Source of the DNA: Acidobacteriota bacterium
Lineage (GTDB): Bacteria; Acidobacteriota; Terriglobia; UBA7540
Assembly (NCBI GenBank): GCA_021828245.1
Contig: JAKASC010000159.1
Span: 1 to 5,868 of the forward strand
DNA length: 5,868 nt
Reading direction: 5' to 3'
The position numbers and the translations under genes are program-made. Position 1 is the first letter of the stretch, and every line of letters starts with the position of its first letter. Shown here piece by piece: positions 1 through 5,845 of this stretch. The notes under the pieces are model-generated. The model had not been told where the DNA came from, ran no database searches, and saw nothing but the letters and a program-made list of their open reading frames with translations.

Positions 1-1032
1 AATCGTGAGCAGATAAAAAACACCTACATCGCCAATGCCAACAATACTCCTTTTCTTCTGCCGCGCACCAGTTGGGCCGGCTTTGCGGAAAACCGTTGGG
101 TTCCCGGCCGGCGATGGGCGCTGAACGCCGGTGTGCGCTTTGATAACATTCTCACGCACAGCCTGCCACCCGGAGCGTTTGGCTCGCGTCCCCTGTTGCC
201 GGCATCCACGGTCACCGAAGTGGATCCACGAATTTCAGCCGCCTACCTTCTGCGTGGCGGTGGGTCGGGCGCCATCGGCCTGACGCGATGGCATGGCAGT
301 TTCGGGACGGGTATCCGCGCCCCCGACGGGTTTGAGCTTGCCTTCACCAACAACCCGCACTTGAAACCCGAAAAGAGCGTCAGCTTTGACACGGGCGTTG
401 AGCAGCAGTTTTTCTCTCGCCGAGCGTCCGTGGATGTCACGTATTTCTATAACCGTTTCAAAGACCAAATTGTAGTGCTGGGCGGATCGCTCACGAATCT
501 GAGCACCTTCGTTTCCGACAATCTTGGCAACTCGCGGGCGGAGGGGTTGGAAGTTTCGATGCGGGCTCAACCCGCTCGCTCTCTCACGGTGCTGGGCGGC
601 TACACTTTTCTGGACACTTCGATTTTGGCGCTCAACGGAGCGGACGTGGCGCTCGCTCCGCTGCGGGTAGGGCAACCATTCTTTCGCCAACCTCGCCATT
701 CGGGCTTTTTCAATGTCACGTGGTTGCATGGGCCGCTCATGCTTAACGTCAACGGTTATGTGCGCGGATCGGTCCTTGATCTGGAGCCGAACTTGGGGCT
801 TTTTGCCTGCGCGCCACCGAGCGAAGGCGGACCTGGACTTCCCTGCATGTTTACCAATAAAGGTTATACGCTGGCCAATGGCGGATTTTCTTACCAATTC
901 CCTGCGGGCATCCAGCTGTACGGCCGAATAAATAATTTTCTGAATCAGAAGTATGAGGAAGTCCTGGGATATCCCGCGTGGAAATTGAATTTTCTGGCTG
1001 GCATCCGATTCGAATTACCGGCAAAATACTAA
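1..1032 (+). CDS. TonB-dependent outer-membrane receptor, C-terminal part (BtuB-like by context)
   Basis: Partial gene: the frame is open from base 1, so the signal peptide, TonB box, plug and early barrel lie outside the window. The visible 343 residues read as alternating amphipathic beta strands. They carry the typical stretch GIRAPDGFELAFTNNPHLKPE followed by SVSFDTGVEQ, the NSRAEGLEVS strand, and the terminal barrel segment RINNFLNQKYEEVLGYPAWK. The protein ends in Tyr, as expected of the aromatic C-terminal residue used for outer-membrane insertion. Family role: energised uptake of a bulky substrate across the outer membrane through TonB-ExbBD. The receptor fold alone does not name the substrate. 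Corrinoid/B12 is inferred from the DUF6580 protein 23 bases downstream and the convergent BtuF-like gene. A siderophore or other ligand remains possible. The GTG at 133 is an internal codon, not the start. Confidence 0.9.
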   Translation, partial: NREQIKNTYIANANNTPFLLPRTSWAGFAENRWVPGRRWALNAGVRFDNILTHSLPPGAFGSRPLLPASTVTEVDPRISAAYLLRGGGSGAIGLTRWHGSFGTGIRAPDGFELAFTNNPHLKPEKSVSFDTGVEQQFFSRRASVDVTYFYNRFKDQIVVLGGSLTNLSTFVSDNLGNSRAEGLEVSMRAQPARSLTVLGGYTFLDTSILALNGADVALAPLRVGQPFFRQPRHSGFFNVTWLHGPLMLNVNGYVRGSVLDLEPNLGLFACAPPSEGGPGLPCMFTNKGYTLANGGFSYQFPAGIQLYGRINNFLNQKYEEVLGYPAWKLNFLAGIRFELPAKY

Positions 1033-1055
1033 ATAGATAGAAGGAGGTCGGAAAC

Positions 1056-1580
1056 ATGCTCTACCTGATCGTGGCTTTGGCGGCGCTAGCTCGGTTCGCC
1101 CCGCATCCGCCGGACTTCAGTCCGGCCTATGCGGCCTTGCTGTTTGGCGGTGCGTGCCTCAGAAAACGCGACTCGATCTGGTTCCCGGTTGCTGTGCTGG
1201 CGGTGAGCGACTTTTTGCTTACGACCGTCATTTACGGGATGCACTTTGGCTGGGCGGACACAATGGATTGGGTCGGCTTTGCAGCGGTGGCGCTAGTCGG
1301 CTGGTGGCTGCGGGAGAAAATCTCCGTCAGGAGGGTGGTGGCCGCTTCGCTGGCGGCCGGCGTTGTCTTTTTCCTCATCAGCAATTTTGGCGTGTGGCTG
1401 GGAGGGCTGTTATATCCTCGCACCGTCGCCGGACTTGGGGCGTGCTTTGTGGCTGCGCTGCCGTTCTTGGGAAGCACACTCCTGAGCAGCGTGCTCTTTA
1501 GCGGCGTGCTCTTTGGCGCCTACGAGTACTATCGTCGCCGCGCCCGCCGGCTAAGCCACGTTGCCGCCTCCTCGAGGTAG
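1056..1580 (+). CDS. DUF6580-type integral membrane protein, putative ECF S-component-like vitamin transporter
   Basis: The 174-residue protein is almost wholly hydrophobic, with about six membrane segments. Recognisable family features are the N-terminal LARFAPHPPDFSP (residues 11-23), AALLFGGACLRKRD (26-39), LAVSDFLL (48-55), FFLISNFGVWLGG (105-117) and a C-terminal GLGACFVAALPFLGSTL block (126-142). A basic tail (YYRRRARR) would sit in the cytoplasm. These match my memory of DUF6580, whose size and PhPP-F-P / NF-VWL motifs resemble ECF-transporter S components. The ATG has AAGGAGGT (1041-1048) seven bases before it, an excellent ribosome site that fixes the start. The gene follows the TonB receptor by 23 bases and is surely co-transcribed. 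I infer inner-membrane import of the receptor's substrate, perhaps as a solitary S component like the cobalamin transporter BtuM. No transport function is shown by sequence alone. Cys34 and Cys130 are notable. Confidence 0.8.
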   Translation: MLYLIVALAALARFAPHPPDFSPAYAALLFGGACLRKRDSIWFPVAVLAVSDFLLTTVIYGMHFGWADTMDWVGFAAVALVGWWLREKISVRRVVAASLAAGVVFFLISNFGVWLGGLLYPRTVAGLGACFVAALPFLGSTLLSSVLFSGVLFGAYEYYRRRARRLSHVAASSR

Positions 1581-1582
1581 CG

Positions 1583-1596
1583 CCGCCGGCCGGCGG
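1583..1596. terminator. GC-rich palindrome between convergent genes, weak terminator candidate
   Basis: CCGCCGGCCGGCGG is a perfect 14-bp palindrome starting two bases after the DUF6580 stop. It can fold as a 5-bp stem with a GGCC loop and is followed on the + strand by only TTT. It could end the receptor/DUF6580 transcript, but the T tract is too short for a canonical intrinsic terminator. The rest of the gap to 1660 holds no better candidate, only a 5-bp stem (GTGCT...AGCAC, 1652-1667) that overlaps the stop of the convergent gene. Confidence 0.25.
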
Positions 1597-1660
1597 TTTG
1601 GGCGGCCGTCCCGTTGCCGGATATTCCCGCGCCAAACTCTTGCGTGCTCACGTGCTCCTA

Positions 1661-2572
1661 CTAGCACAGAGAGGCGAGCGCTTCGGTGGGGATGGCGTCG
1701 GTGAAGATGCCGGGATGGATTGCTGCCGCAAGGATCTCCACTCCCTGAGCGAGGCGAGGTCCGGGGCGCGAGAAATAGCTGGTCGCATCCACCGCATAAA
1801 CCCGCCCGGCGCGCACGGCAGGCAAAGCGTTCCAGCCGGGCGGAAAGCTCATGCCGCGGAACTCCTCAACCGCCTCGCGGAGGTGGTAGCCGCAGGGCAT
1901 GATGACAATCACCTCGGGCTGGGAGCGCAAAACCATCTCCCAGTCGGCCCGGTAGCCCGGCTCGCCCATTTTTCCAAGTACGTCCGTGCCCCTCGCTTTC
2001 GCCACCATTTCCGGAACCCAATGGCCAGCGATGAACGGCGGATCAAGCCATTCCAAACACAAGGTGCGTGGACGAGCATGAGCCTGGGCAACAGCTTTTT
2101 CAACCGTCTCGACCCGCCGTCGGCATTCTTCTGCCAAACGCTGAGCTTCACTTTCGCGCTCCGTAACGCGCCCAATGGCCCTGATATCATTCCAGATATC
2201 GCCGAGCGTCCTCGGATTGAGTGAAATCGTCCGCGGAACGGATGCAAGCGCGGCCAAGGCCGAGCCTAAATCATCCGGCGAAGCGGCGCAGACGCGGCAG
2301 AGGTCTTGGGTAATGATAAGATCAGGCCGCAGTTCGCTCAGCGCGAGAGCGTCCACCACGTAAAGGCTTTCGCCGCGTGCCATGGAGTCCGTCACGCGGC
2401 GGTCAATCTCGCCCGCGCTCAGCCCCTTGGGCAAGCGCCCCCGCACCACGACCCGCTTCTGGCGGGCTTCGGGTGGGAAGTCACACTCATGCGTCACGCC
2501 CACGACCGAATCGCCCAGGCCCAGCCCAAAAAGAATTTCTGTCGCCGAAGGAAGAAACGAGCAGATGCGCAT
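1661..2572 (-). CDS. BtuF-like cobalamin-binding protein (periplasmic-binding-protein fold, no signal peptide)
   Basis: This 303-residue protein belongs to the BtuF/FecB-type binding-protein family (COG0614, Peripla_BP_2). It opens with the family block ICSFLPSATEILFGLGLGD (residues 3-21) and GVTHECDFPPEA (25-36). Later come LRPDLIITQDLCRVCA (81-96), EWLDPPFIAGHWVPEM (174-189) and IVIMPCGY (222-229), followed by a C-terminal lobe with VYAVDATSYFSRPGPR. Family members bind cobalamin or a related corrinoid between two lobes. This copy starts directly at the first beta strand. A TAG sits in frame 9 bases upstream of the ATG, so no export signal is hidden by a wrong start. Unless moved by another route it should stay in the cytoplasm, and a role in corrinoid binding or sensing is then as likely as ABC import. 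No BtuC/BtuD is visible nearby. No clear Shine-Dalgarno precedes the ATG. It lies downstream of pyruvate kinase and converges on the receptor pair. Confidence 0.87.
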   Translation of the reverse strand: MRICSFLPSATEILFGLGLGDSVVGVTHECDFPPEARQKRVVVRGRLPKGLSAGEIDRRVTDSMARGESLYVVDALALSELRPDLIITQDLCRVCAASPDDLGSALAALASVPRTISLNPRTLGDIWNDIRAIGRVTERESEAQRLAEECRRRVETVEKAVAQAHARPRTLCLEWLDPPFIAGHWVPEMVAKARGTDVLGKMGEPGYRADWEMVLRSQPEVIVIMPCGYHLREAVEEFRGMSFPPGWNALPAVRAGRVYAVDATSYFSRPGPRLAQGVEILAAAIHPGIFTDAIPTEALASLC

Positions 2573-2581
2573 AAAGAGAGT

Positions 2582-2596
2582 CTAACGGATCGTTAG
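2582..2596. promoter_or_regulatory. 15-bp dyad just upstream of the BtuF-like start
   Basis: CTAACG-GAT-CGTTAG is a perfect 6-bp inverted repeat with a 3-base centre, ending 9 bases before the ATG at 2572. On the - strand it includes TAACGAT, which could be a weak -10 element. A second perfect palindrome, GCCGATCGGC (2596-2605), abuts it. The position suits an operator or a leader hairpin that masks the start, but chance dyads of this size are common. Function is inferred from position only. Confidence 0.25.
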
Positions 2597-2625
2597 CCGA
2601 TCGGCCATCCATGTTTTTGCCGCGA

Positions 2626-2645
2626 GCCCGCGCCGCCTGGCGGGC
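2626..2645. other. GC-rich hairpin downstream of pyruvate kinase
   Basis: GCCCGC and GCGGGC form a 6-bp stem around an 8-base loop in the 118-base gap between the pyruvate kinase stop and the BtuF-like start. It lacks a following T tract in the - direction, so it is not a canonical intrinsic terminator. It may protect the 3' end of the mRNA or mean nothing. The rest of this gap holds only the dyad listed separately. Confidence 0.2.
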
Positions 2646-2690
2646 CCTGGCGTCCCGAAGGCCGGCACGATGCAGCGTTCCCCTGTTCGC

Positions 2691-4148
2691 TCACTCAATT
2701 CGATGCACTTTGAGCAGATTTGTCGTTCCGTGGCGAGCAATCGGGGTTCCGGCGATGACGGCCACCAAGTCGCCCGGCTCGACAACTCCCAACGTCCGCA
2801 ACCGATCGGCCGCTCCCTCGACCATGCTGTCGGTCGAGTGAACGCGGTGCATGTGCATGGGCGTCACGCCCCAGTAGAGCGTGGTGCGACGCAAGACCGC
2901 GGAAAACGGCGAGAAGGCGTAAACAGGAACGCGCGGACGATGTTTTGAGATTAAACGCGCGCTCGAGCCGGATTGCGTGAACACGGCAATCGCCTTCAAA
3001 TTGAGTTCCGCCGTCATATGGGCCACGCTTTCGCAGATAGCTTCGGGAACGCCGAGCGCTTCTTCGGAGGGGGTTCTGCGCCGCCAGCCGCTTGCCGTCA
3101 TGGCGGCTTCAGCCGCTTGAATAATTCGCGACATCATGCTGACGCTCTCGACCGGAAAGCGGCCGGTGGCCGTCTCGGCGGAGAGCATCACGGCGTCCGT
3201 GCCGTCAAAAACGGCGTTGGCCACGTCGGAAGCCTCGGCGCGCGTGGGGCGAGGATGAGCGGTCATGGACTCCAGCATTTGCGTCGCCGTAATGACCGGC
3301 ACACGCAGGGCGTTGGCGCGCGCAATAATTCGCTTTTGAATGACCGGAACTTCTTCGGGCGGCAACTCGACGCCCAAATCGCCCCGTGCCACCATCACCG
3401 CATCAGCAACGGGGAGAATCTCCTCCAGGCGCTCGATGGCTTCCGGCTTCTCGAGCTTGGCGACGATGGGTATGGAGCGCCGAGCTTGGCGCAAAATCCG
3501 CCGCACGCGATGGATGTCCTCCGCGGAGCGAACAAAAGACAGCGCCACGTAGTCCACGCCGTGGCGAATGCCGAACTCCAAATCCCTGCGGTCCTTAACC
3601 GAAAGCGCCGACATTTTGAGCAGACAGCCGGGCAGGTTGATGCCTTGATGCTCGCTCAACACGCCGCCGGAAACAACCTGGCAGTGAACCTCCGGCCCCT
3701 CTACGCGCTCCACGCGAAGTTCAATCAGCCCGTCCGACAGCAAAATGCGGTTGCCGGGCTTGACTTCGCGCGGCAGATTACGAAAAGCCGTCGAGACGAT
3801 GCGCGCGTTGCCCACCCTCAGTTGCGTCGTCAGGGTGAAGGGTTCGCCGGGCTTCAGCTCCACGGGGCGTCCGCCCTCGAGCGGCCCGGTGCGAATCTTG
3901 GGACCTTGCAGATCCTGAAGGACGGCAACGGCTTTGCCGGCCGCGCGCGCCGCCGCGCGAAGCCGCCGCAGCCGCCGCGCGTGCTCGGCGTGCGTGCCGT
4001 GAGAAAAGTTGAGCCGAGCTACGTCCATGCCGGCTTCCAACATGGCCGCCAGGACCGGCAGCGGGTCGGAAGCCGGACCGAGCGTCGCCACAATCTTGGC
4101 GCGACGCGGCGTTGGCTGCTCTGTGACGAAGTCGAGCCGTGGAGTCAC
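2691..4148 (-). CDS. pyk: Pyruvate kinase, K+-independent-type active-site loop
   Basis: Cytosolic glycolytic enzyme: phosphoenolpyruvate + ADP to pyruvate + ATP. All 485 residues are present, the usual length. In order: N-terminal barrel strand KIVATLGPASD (18-28), RLNFSHG (45-51) with the substrate-binding Arg and Asn, DLQGPKIRTG (79-88), the B domain to about 180, the signature IPIVAKLEKPEAI (226-238) with catalytic Lys231 and metal ligand Glu233, VARGDLGVELP (253-263) with metal ligand Asp257, TATQMLESM (287-295) with the catalytic Thr, TRAEASDVANAVFDGTDAVMLSAETA, and a C-terminal allosteric-type domain from about 355. Leu80, Gln81 and Lys84 occupy positions that in K+-dependent enzymes are Thr, Lys and Glu (rabbit muscle 113, 114, 117). 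The start is GTG at 4148; a TAG lies upstream in frame with no ATG/GTG/TTG between, and no ribosome site is seen. It lies 73 bases behind the anchored-protein gene, probably with its own promoter. Confidence 0.97.
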   Translation of the reverse strand: MTPRLDFVTEQPTPRRAKIVATLGPASDPLPVLAAMLEAGMDVARLNFSHGTHAEHARRLRRLRAAARAAGKAVAVLQDLQGPKIRTGPLEGGRPVELKPGEPFTLTTQLRVGNARIVSTAFRNLPREVKPGNRILLSDGLIELRVERVEGPEVHCQVVSGGVLSEHQGINLPGCLLKMSALSVKDRRDLEFGIRHGVDYVALSFVRSAEDIHRVRRILRQARRSIPIVAKLEKPEAIERLEEILPVADAVMVARGDLGVELPPEEVPVIQKRIIARANALRVPVITATQMLESMTAHPRPTRAEASDVANAVFDGTDAVMLSAETATGRFPVESVSMMSRIIQAAEAAMTASGWRRRTPSEEALGVPEAICESVAHMTAELNLKAIAVFTQSGSSARLISKHRPRVPVYAFSPFSAVLRRTTLYWGVTPMHMHRVHSTDSMVEGAADRLRTLGVVEPGDLVAVIAGTPIARHGTTNLLKVHRIE

Positions 4149-4155
4149 GGAAAAA

Positions 4156-4161
4156 ATTATA
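4156..4161 (-). promoter_or_regulatory. Consensus -10 (TATAAT) immediately before the pyk start codon
   Basis: A perfect TATAAT on the - strand is separated from the GTG start codon by only seven bases (TTTTTCC). Transcription from such a -10 normally begins about 6-9 bases downstream, which is at the start codon itself. The best -35 match at 17-bp spacing (TAGTCC, 4179-4184) is poor. The A/T run stands out in an otherwise GC-rich region. It may be a real promoter for a leaderless pyk mRNA. A chance AT-rich match is the alternative. Confidence 0.45.
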
Positions 4162-4221
4162 ACGGGAATTCGCGCGGCGGACTACGCTTGTTGAAAGCGC
4201 CGGCAAGAGGCGGGCGCGCGG

Positions 4222-4713
4222 CTAATCGAGCGTCAGCAGATAATCGGACGCGCTCAACTCGCCGAGCTTGGCCAGGTTGACCCGCCGGCCGATGACGTTG
4301 CCCAAGTATTCAAGAATCGCCGTCATGCGCAGGATGGCCCGGCGCTCGCCCACATGGAAAAGATGGCCCATGGAAAGGAGAAAGACGGTTAAACGGAAAT
4401 AGAGCATCAACAGCCGGTCTTCCTTGGAATAACATTGGGTGGCGTTGCCGGCATTTTTGAGCAGATAGGTCAGCGCCAAATAATCGCACTTCAGCATCAT
4501 GCGGAAACGGGAGTATTCGAGCGGCGCCGTGTAATCCATCACCGCCTTGCGGATGGAAGGAAATTCGAGGCGGTTGGCGTTGACAATAGGCATGAAGTAT
4601 TGGCGATCGAATTCCCGGCGCAGGATACGCTCGCACGCCGCCTGGAAATAGAAGAAAAACATCGCCGTCGAGAGAACCAAAATCAGCACTGCAGCAACCA
4701 TCACCAACCTCAT
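4222..4713 (-). CDS. Uncharacterised protein with a single N-terminal membrane anchor
   Basis: I do not recognise a named domain. The 163-residue protein starts with one strongly hydrophobic segment (about residues 3-23, LVMVAAVLILVLSTAMFFFYF). A mainly helical, charged domain follows, with segments MDYTAPLEYSRFRMMLKCDYLALTYLLKN (59-87), SKEDRLLMLYFRLTVFLLSMGHLF (96-119) and AILRMTAILEYLGNVIGRRVNL (126-147). The 96-119 helix is amphipathic, or possibly a second membrane segment. Cysteines are at 27, 76 and 94. It is the third gene of a set with the 7-helix membrane protein (60-base gap) and the exported mini-protein. The start is uncertain: the ATG at 4713 sits behind a hairpin with no ribosome site, whereas the ATG at 4701 (Met5) has TGAGGT a few bases upstream and would give 159 residues. 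I recall similar proteins in acidobacterial genomes, without known function. Confidence 0.75.
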   Translation of the reverse strand: MRLVMVAAVLILVLSTAMFFFYFQAACERILRREFDRQYFMPIVNANRLEFPSIRKAVMDYTAPLEYSRFRMMLKCDYLALTYLLKNAGNATQCYSKEDRLLMLYFRLTVFLLSMGHLFHVGERRAILRMTAILEYLGNVIGRRVNLAKLGELSASDYLLTLD

Positions 4714-4719
4714 TCGCAG

Positions 4720-4740
4720 CGCCGGTCTTCTTGACCGGCG
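4720..4740. other. 8-bp perfect hairpin directly before the anchored-protein gene
   Basis: CGCCGGTC-TTCTT-GACCGGCG (+ strand) forms an 8-bp perfect stem with a 5-base loop. It lies six bases upstream of the ATG at 4713, within the 60-base gap after the 7-helix protein gene. On the - strand mRNA the loop reads AAGAA. Being this close to the start, it could occlude ribosome loading, mark an RNA processing site, or attenuate between the genes. No T tract follows, so it is not a standard terminator. Confidence 0.5.
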
Positions 4741-4773
4741 AAATCGGCGGCCATGCGGACATCGCCGCCGCAG

Positions 4774-5538
4774 TTAAATGCGCGCCAGCGCGTGCGCCGG
4801 CAAAACCTCCCGAGGGCTTTGCGCTTCCTTCGCCGGGACCGCTTTCGGAACGCGCGCCGCCGTGTAAAACCAAAGTAAGACCATGCCCATGTCGGACAGC
4901 GGCATCGCGTACCCTGCCACGACCCCGTAGAGTGCGCCGTAGCCCGCCACCTGGACTAGCGCGAGGGCCGCCGCGAGCGCGGCATACTCTATGCCAAGGC
5001 CGCACACCAGGAGATTCAGTTGGTCGTCCGACGGCTCATACCGCTGGAGCATAAGGTAGAGCATGGTGATGAGGACCATGAGGACGAAATAGAGGTCTTG
5101 CTGAAATTCAAGAACGAAGAAAGGGAAGAACCCTTGGTGGTGGTGGAGGATGGTGGCGTAGGCGACGAGGCCAGTGAGGACAAAAACCGACGCCAGCATC
5201 AGCCTAACGTGGTGCCAAAGGTCTGCACTCTTCGCCACGCAGGCACGACGAAAGAATGAGCCGACCAGCAGAAAGGCACAAAAGACGATCCAGTAGTCAG
5301 TGAGCCAGTAGCACAGTGCGTATTGGTGGGACCGGGGCCCGTAGTGGAAAGCAACGAGCATCCGCAGGGTGCCTACGCCGACGGAAGCCGCCATGTAAGC
5401 CGTGGCACCCAGCAGGCCTGCGCCACGCCCCCTCAAAAGTCGGGCGAGCAGGTAAATAAGCACCCCGCCCTCGATAACATAATCGAGATAGCCGAGAATT
5501 TCGGGCCCGATCCTGCCTATGAGGTAGTGCATGAGCAA
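4774..5538 (-). CDS. Uncharacterised seven-transmembrane-helix protein
   Basis: No named family is recognised with confidence. The protein is about 254 residues with roughly seven hydrophobic helices: about 15-35, 43-63, 74-95, 113-131, 149-165, 174-198 and 203-228, then a short polar tail. Distinct features include YALCYWLTDYWIVFCAFL (73-90), a His cluster ILHHHQG (130-136) followed by the acidic FVLEFQQDLY (141-150), and buried polar residues Asp19, Glu23, Arg59 and Glu184. There is no catalytic, nucleotide-binding or kinase domain, so if it senses anything it must signal through a partner. It follows the mini-protein gene by 60 bases and precedes the anchored-protein gene by 60 bases. Start choice: the TTG at 5538 has GAGGGTGA nine bases upstream, while the ATG at 5532 lacks a well-spaced site and gives 252 residues; a TGA in frame bars any longer form. 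Similar uncharacterised 7-helix proteins are, from memory, numerous in Acidobacteriota. Confidence 0.75.
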   Translation of the reverse strand: MLMHYLIGRIGPEILGYLDYVIEGGVLIYLLARLLRGRGAGLLGATAYMAASVGVGTLRMLVAFHYGPRSHQYALCYWLTDYWIVFCAFLLVGSFFRRACVAKSADLWHHVRLMLASVFVLTGLVAYATILHHHQGFFPFFVLEFQQDLYFVLMVLITMLYLMLQRYEPSDDQLNLLVCGLGIEYAALAAALALVQVAGYGALYGVVAGYAMPLSDMGMVLLWFYTAARVPKAVPAKEAQSPREVLPAHALARI

Positions 5539-5598
5539 CCAGCAAAGTCACCCTCATTCTGGTGCCTTTCAGGTTGCTTCGCCGAGGGGTGGCAAGCC

Positions 5599-5802
5599 CT
5601 AAAACCCACAAGAAGGCGGGCATGGCGCTGGGCCAGGGCCAGCAGCTATCTGCGGCAGAATGTTGGCATTGGGTGCCAACGCAACCATCGGGCTAACGGT
5701 CTTCGTTTGGACTGAGGCCGCTTTGGCAACCGACCGGCGCAACATTACTCCTGCCAGCACGACGAGCAAAGAAAGCAAAAGGGTGACGATGTAATTCTTC
5801 AT
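5599..5802 (-). CDS. Small exported or membrane-anchored mini-protein with Pro/Cys-rich tail
   Basis: The 67-residue product has a short positive N terminus (MKNY), a hydrophobic core of about residues 5-21, the pair Arg22-Arg23, then SVAKA with an A-K-A motif (26-28) that could be a signal-peptidase site. The remaining roughly 39 residues are small, polar and proline-containing, ending in GPGPAPCPPSCGF, with Cys61 and Cys65 able to form a disulfide. The Arg pair between core and cleavage motif is atypical of a cleaved signal, so it may instead stay anchored by one helix. A good ribosome site, CAGGAG (5809-5814), stands six bases before the ATG, supporting a real gene despite its size. It is first in a set with the 7-helix and anchored proteins. 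A peptide signal, a partner subunit of the 7-helix protein or a structural envelope peptide are all possible. I recall similar short proteins in acidobacteria, with no known function. Confidence 0.7.
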   Translation of the reverse strand: MKNYIVTLLLSLLVVLAGVMLRRSVAKAASVQTKTVSPMVALAPNANILPQIAAGPGPAPCPPSCGF

Positions 5803-5808
5803 TGGGCT

Positions 5809-5814
5809 CTCCTG
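5809..5814 (-). promoter_or_regulatory. Ribosome binding site of the mini-protein gene
   Basis: CAGGAG on the - strand, six bases before the ATG at 5802. It is the clearest ribosome site on the - strand of this window and the main sequence argument that the 67-codon frame is translated. Confidence 0.65.
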
Positions 5815-5826
5815 TTAAGTGATTTT

Positions 5827-5845
5827 CCGGGCGTTGAACGTCCGG
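5827..5845. promoter_or_regulatory. 19-bp near-perfect dyad upstream of the mini-protein gene
   Basis: CCGG-g-CGTT-g-AACG-t-CCGG: eight of nine arm positions pair, and the remaining one is G/T. The centre is a single base, so the DNA dyad is better than the RNA hairpin it could form. It ends 24 bases before the start codon at 5802, in a leader that otherwise shows only the ribosome site and no convincing -35/-10 pair. An operator for a dimeric repressor is a reasonable inference from symmetry and place, but no regulator is identified. Confidence 0.4.

Noticed and set aside
235..897. A 220-codon - strand open frame within the receptor gene
   Set aside because: It is a shadow of the receptor; the composition is Arg/Gln-rich and the + strand shows clear TonB-receptor motifs.
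1598..2224. A 208-codon + strand open frame antisense to the BtuF-like gene
   Set aside because: It is low in hydrophobic core pattern and contradicted by the well-conserved BtuF motifs on the other strand.
2573..2690. Possible cobalamin riboswitch upstream of the BtuF-like gene
   Set aside because: The gap is only 118 bases and has no B12-box-like GCCACTG on the - strand. A riboswitch for the receptor operon would lie before base 1.
2973..4280. A 435-codon + strand open frame antisense to pyruvate kinase
   Set aside because: It mirrors the pyruvate kinase reading frame in GC-rich DNA, its product is rich in Arg/His/Gly with no recognisable fold, and no ribosome site is evident. The - strand frame is a clear full-length enzyme.
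4310..5005. A 231-codon - strand frame overlapping the anchored and 7-helix genes
   Set aside because: It spans the junction of two genes in another frame, has a low-complexity Gly/Arg/Pro composition, and crosses the hairpin gap. The hydrophobic frames explain the region better.
5539..5598. A terminator or further small gene between the mini-protein and the 7-helix gene
   Set aside because: No stem with a T tract and no start with a ribosome site in a new frame; only the GAGGGTGA relevant to the TTG start was seen.
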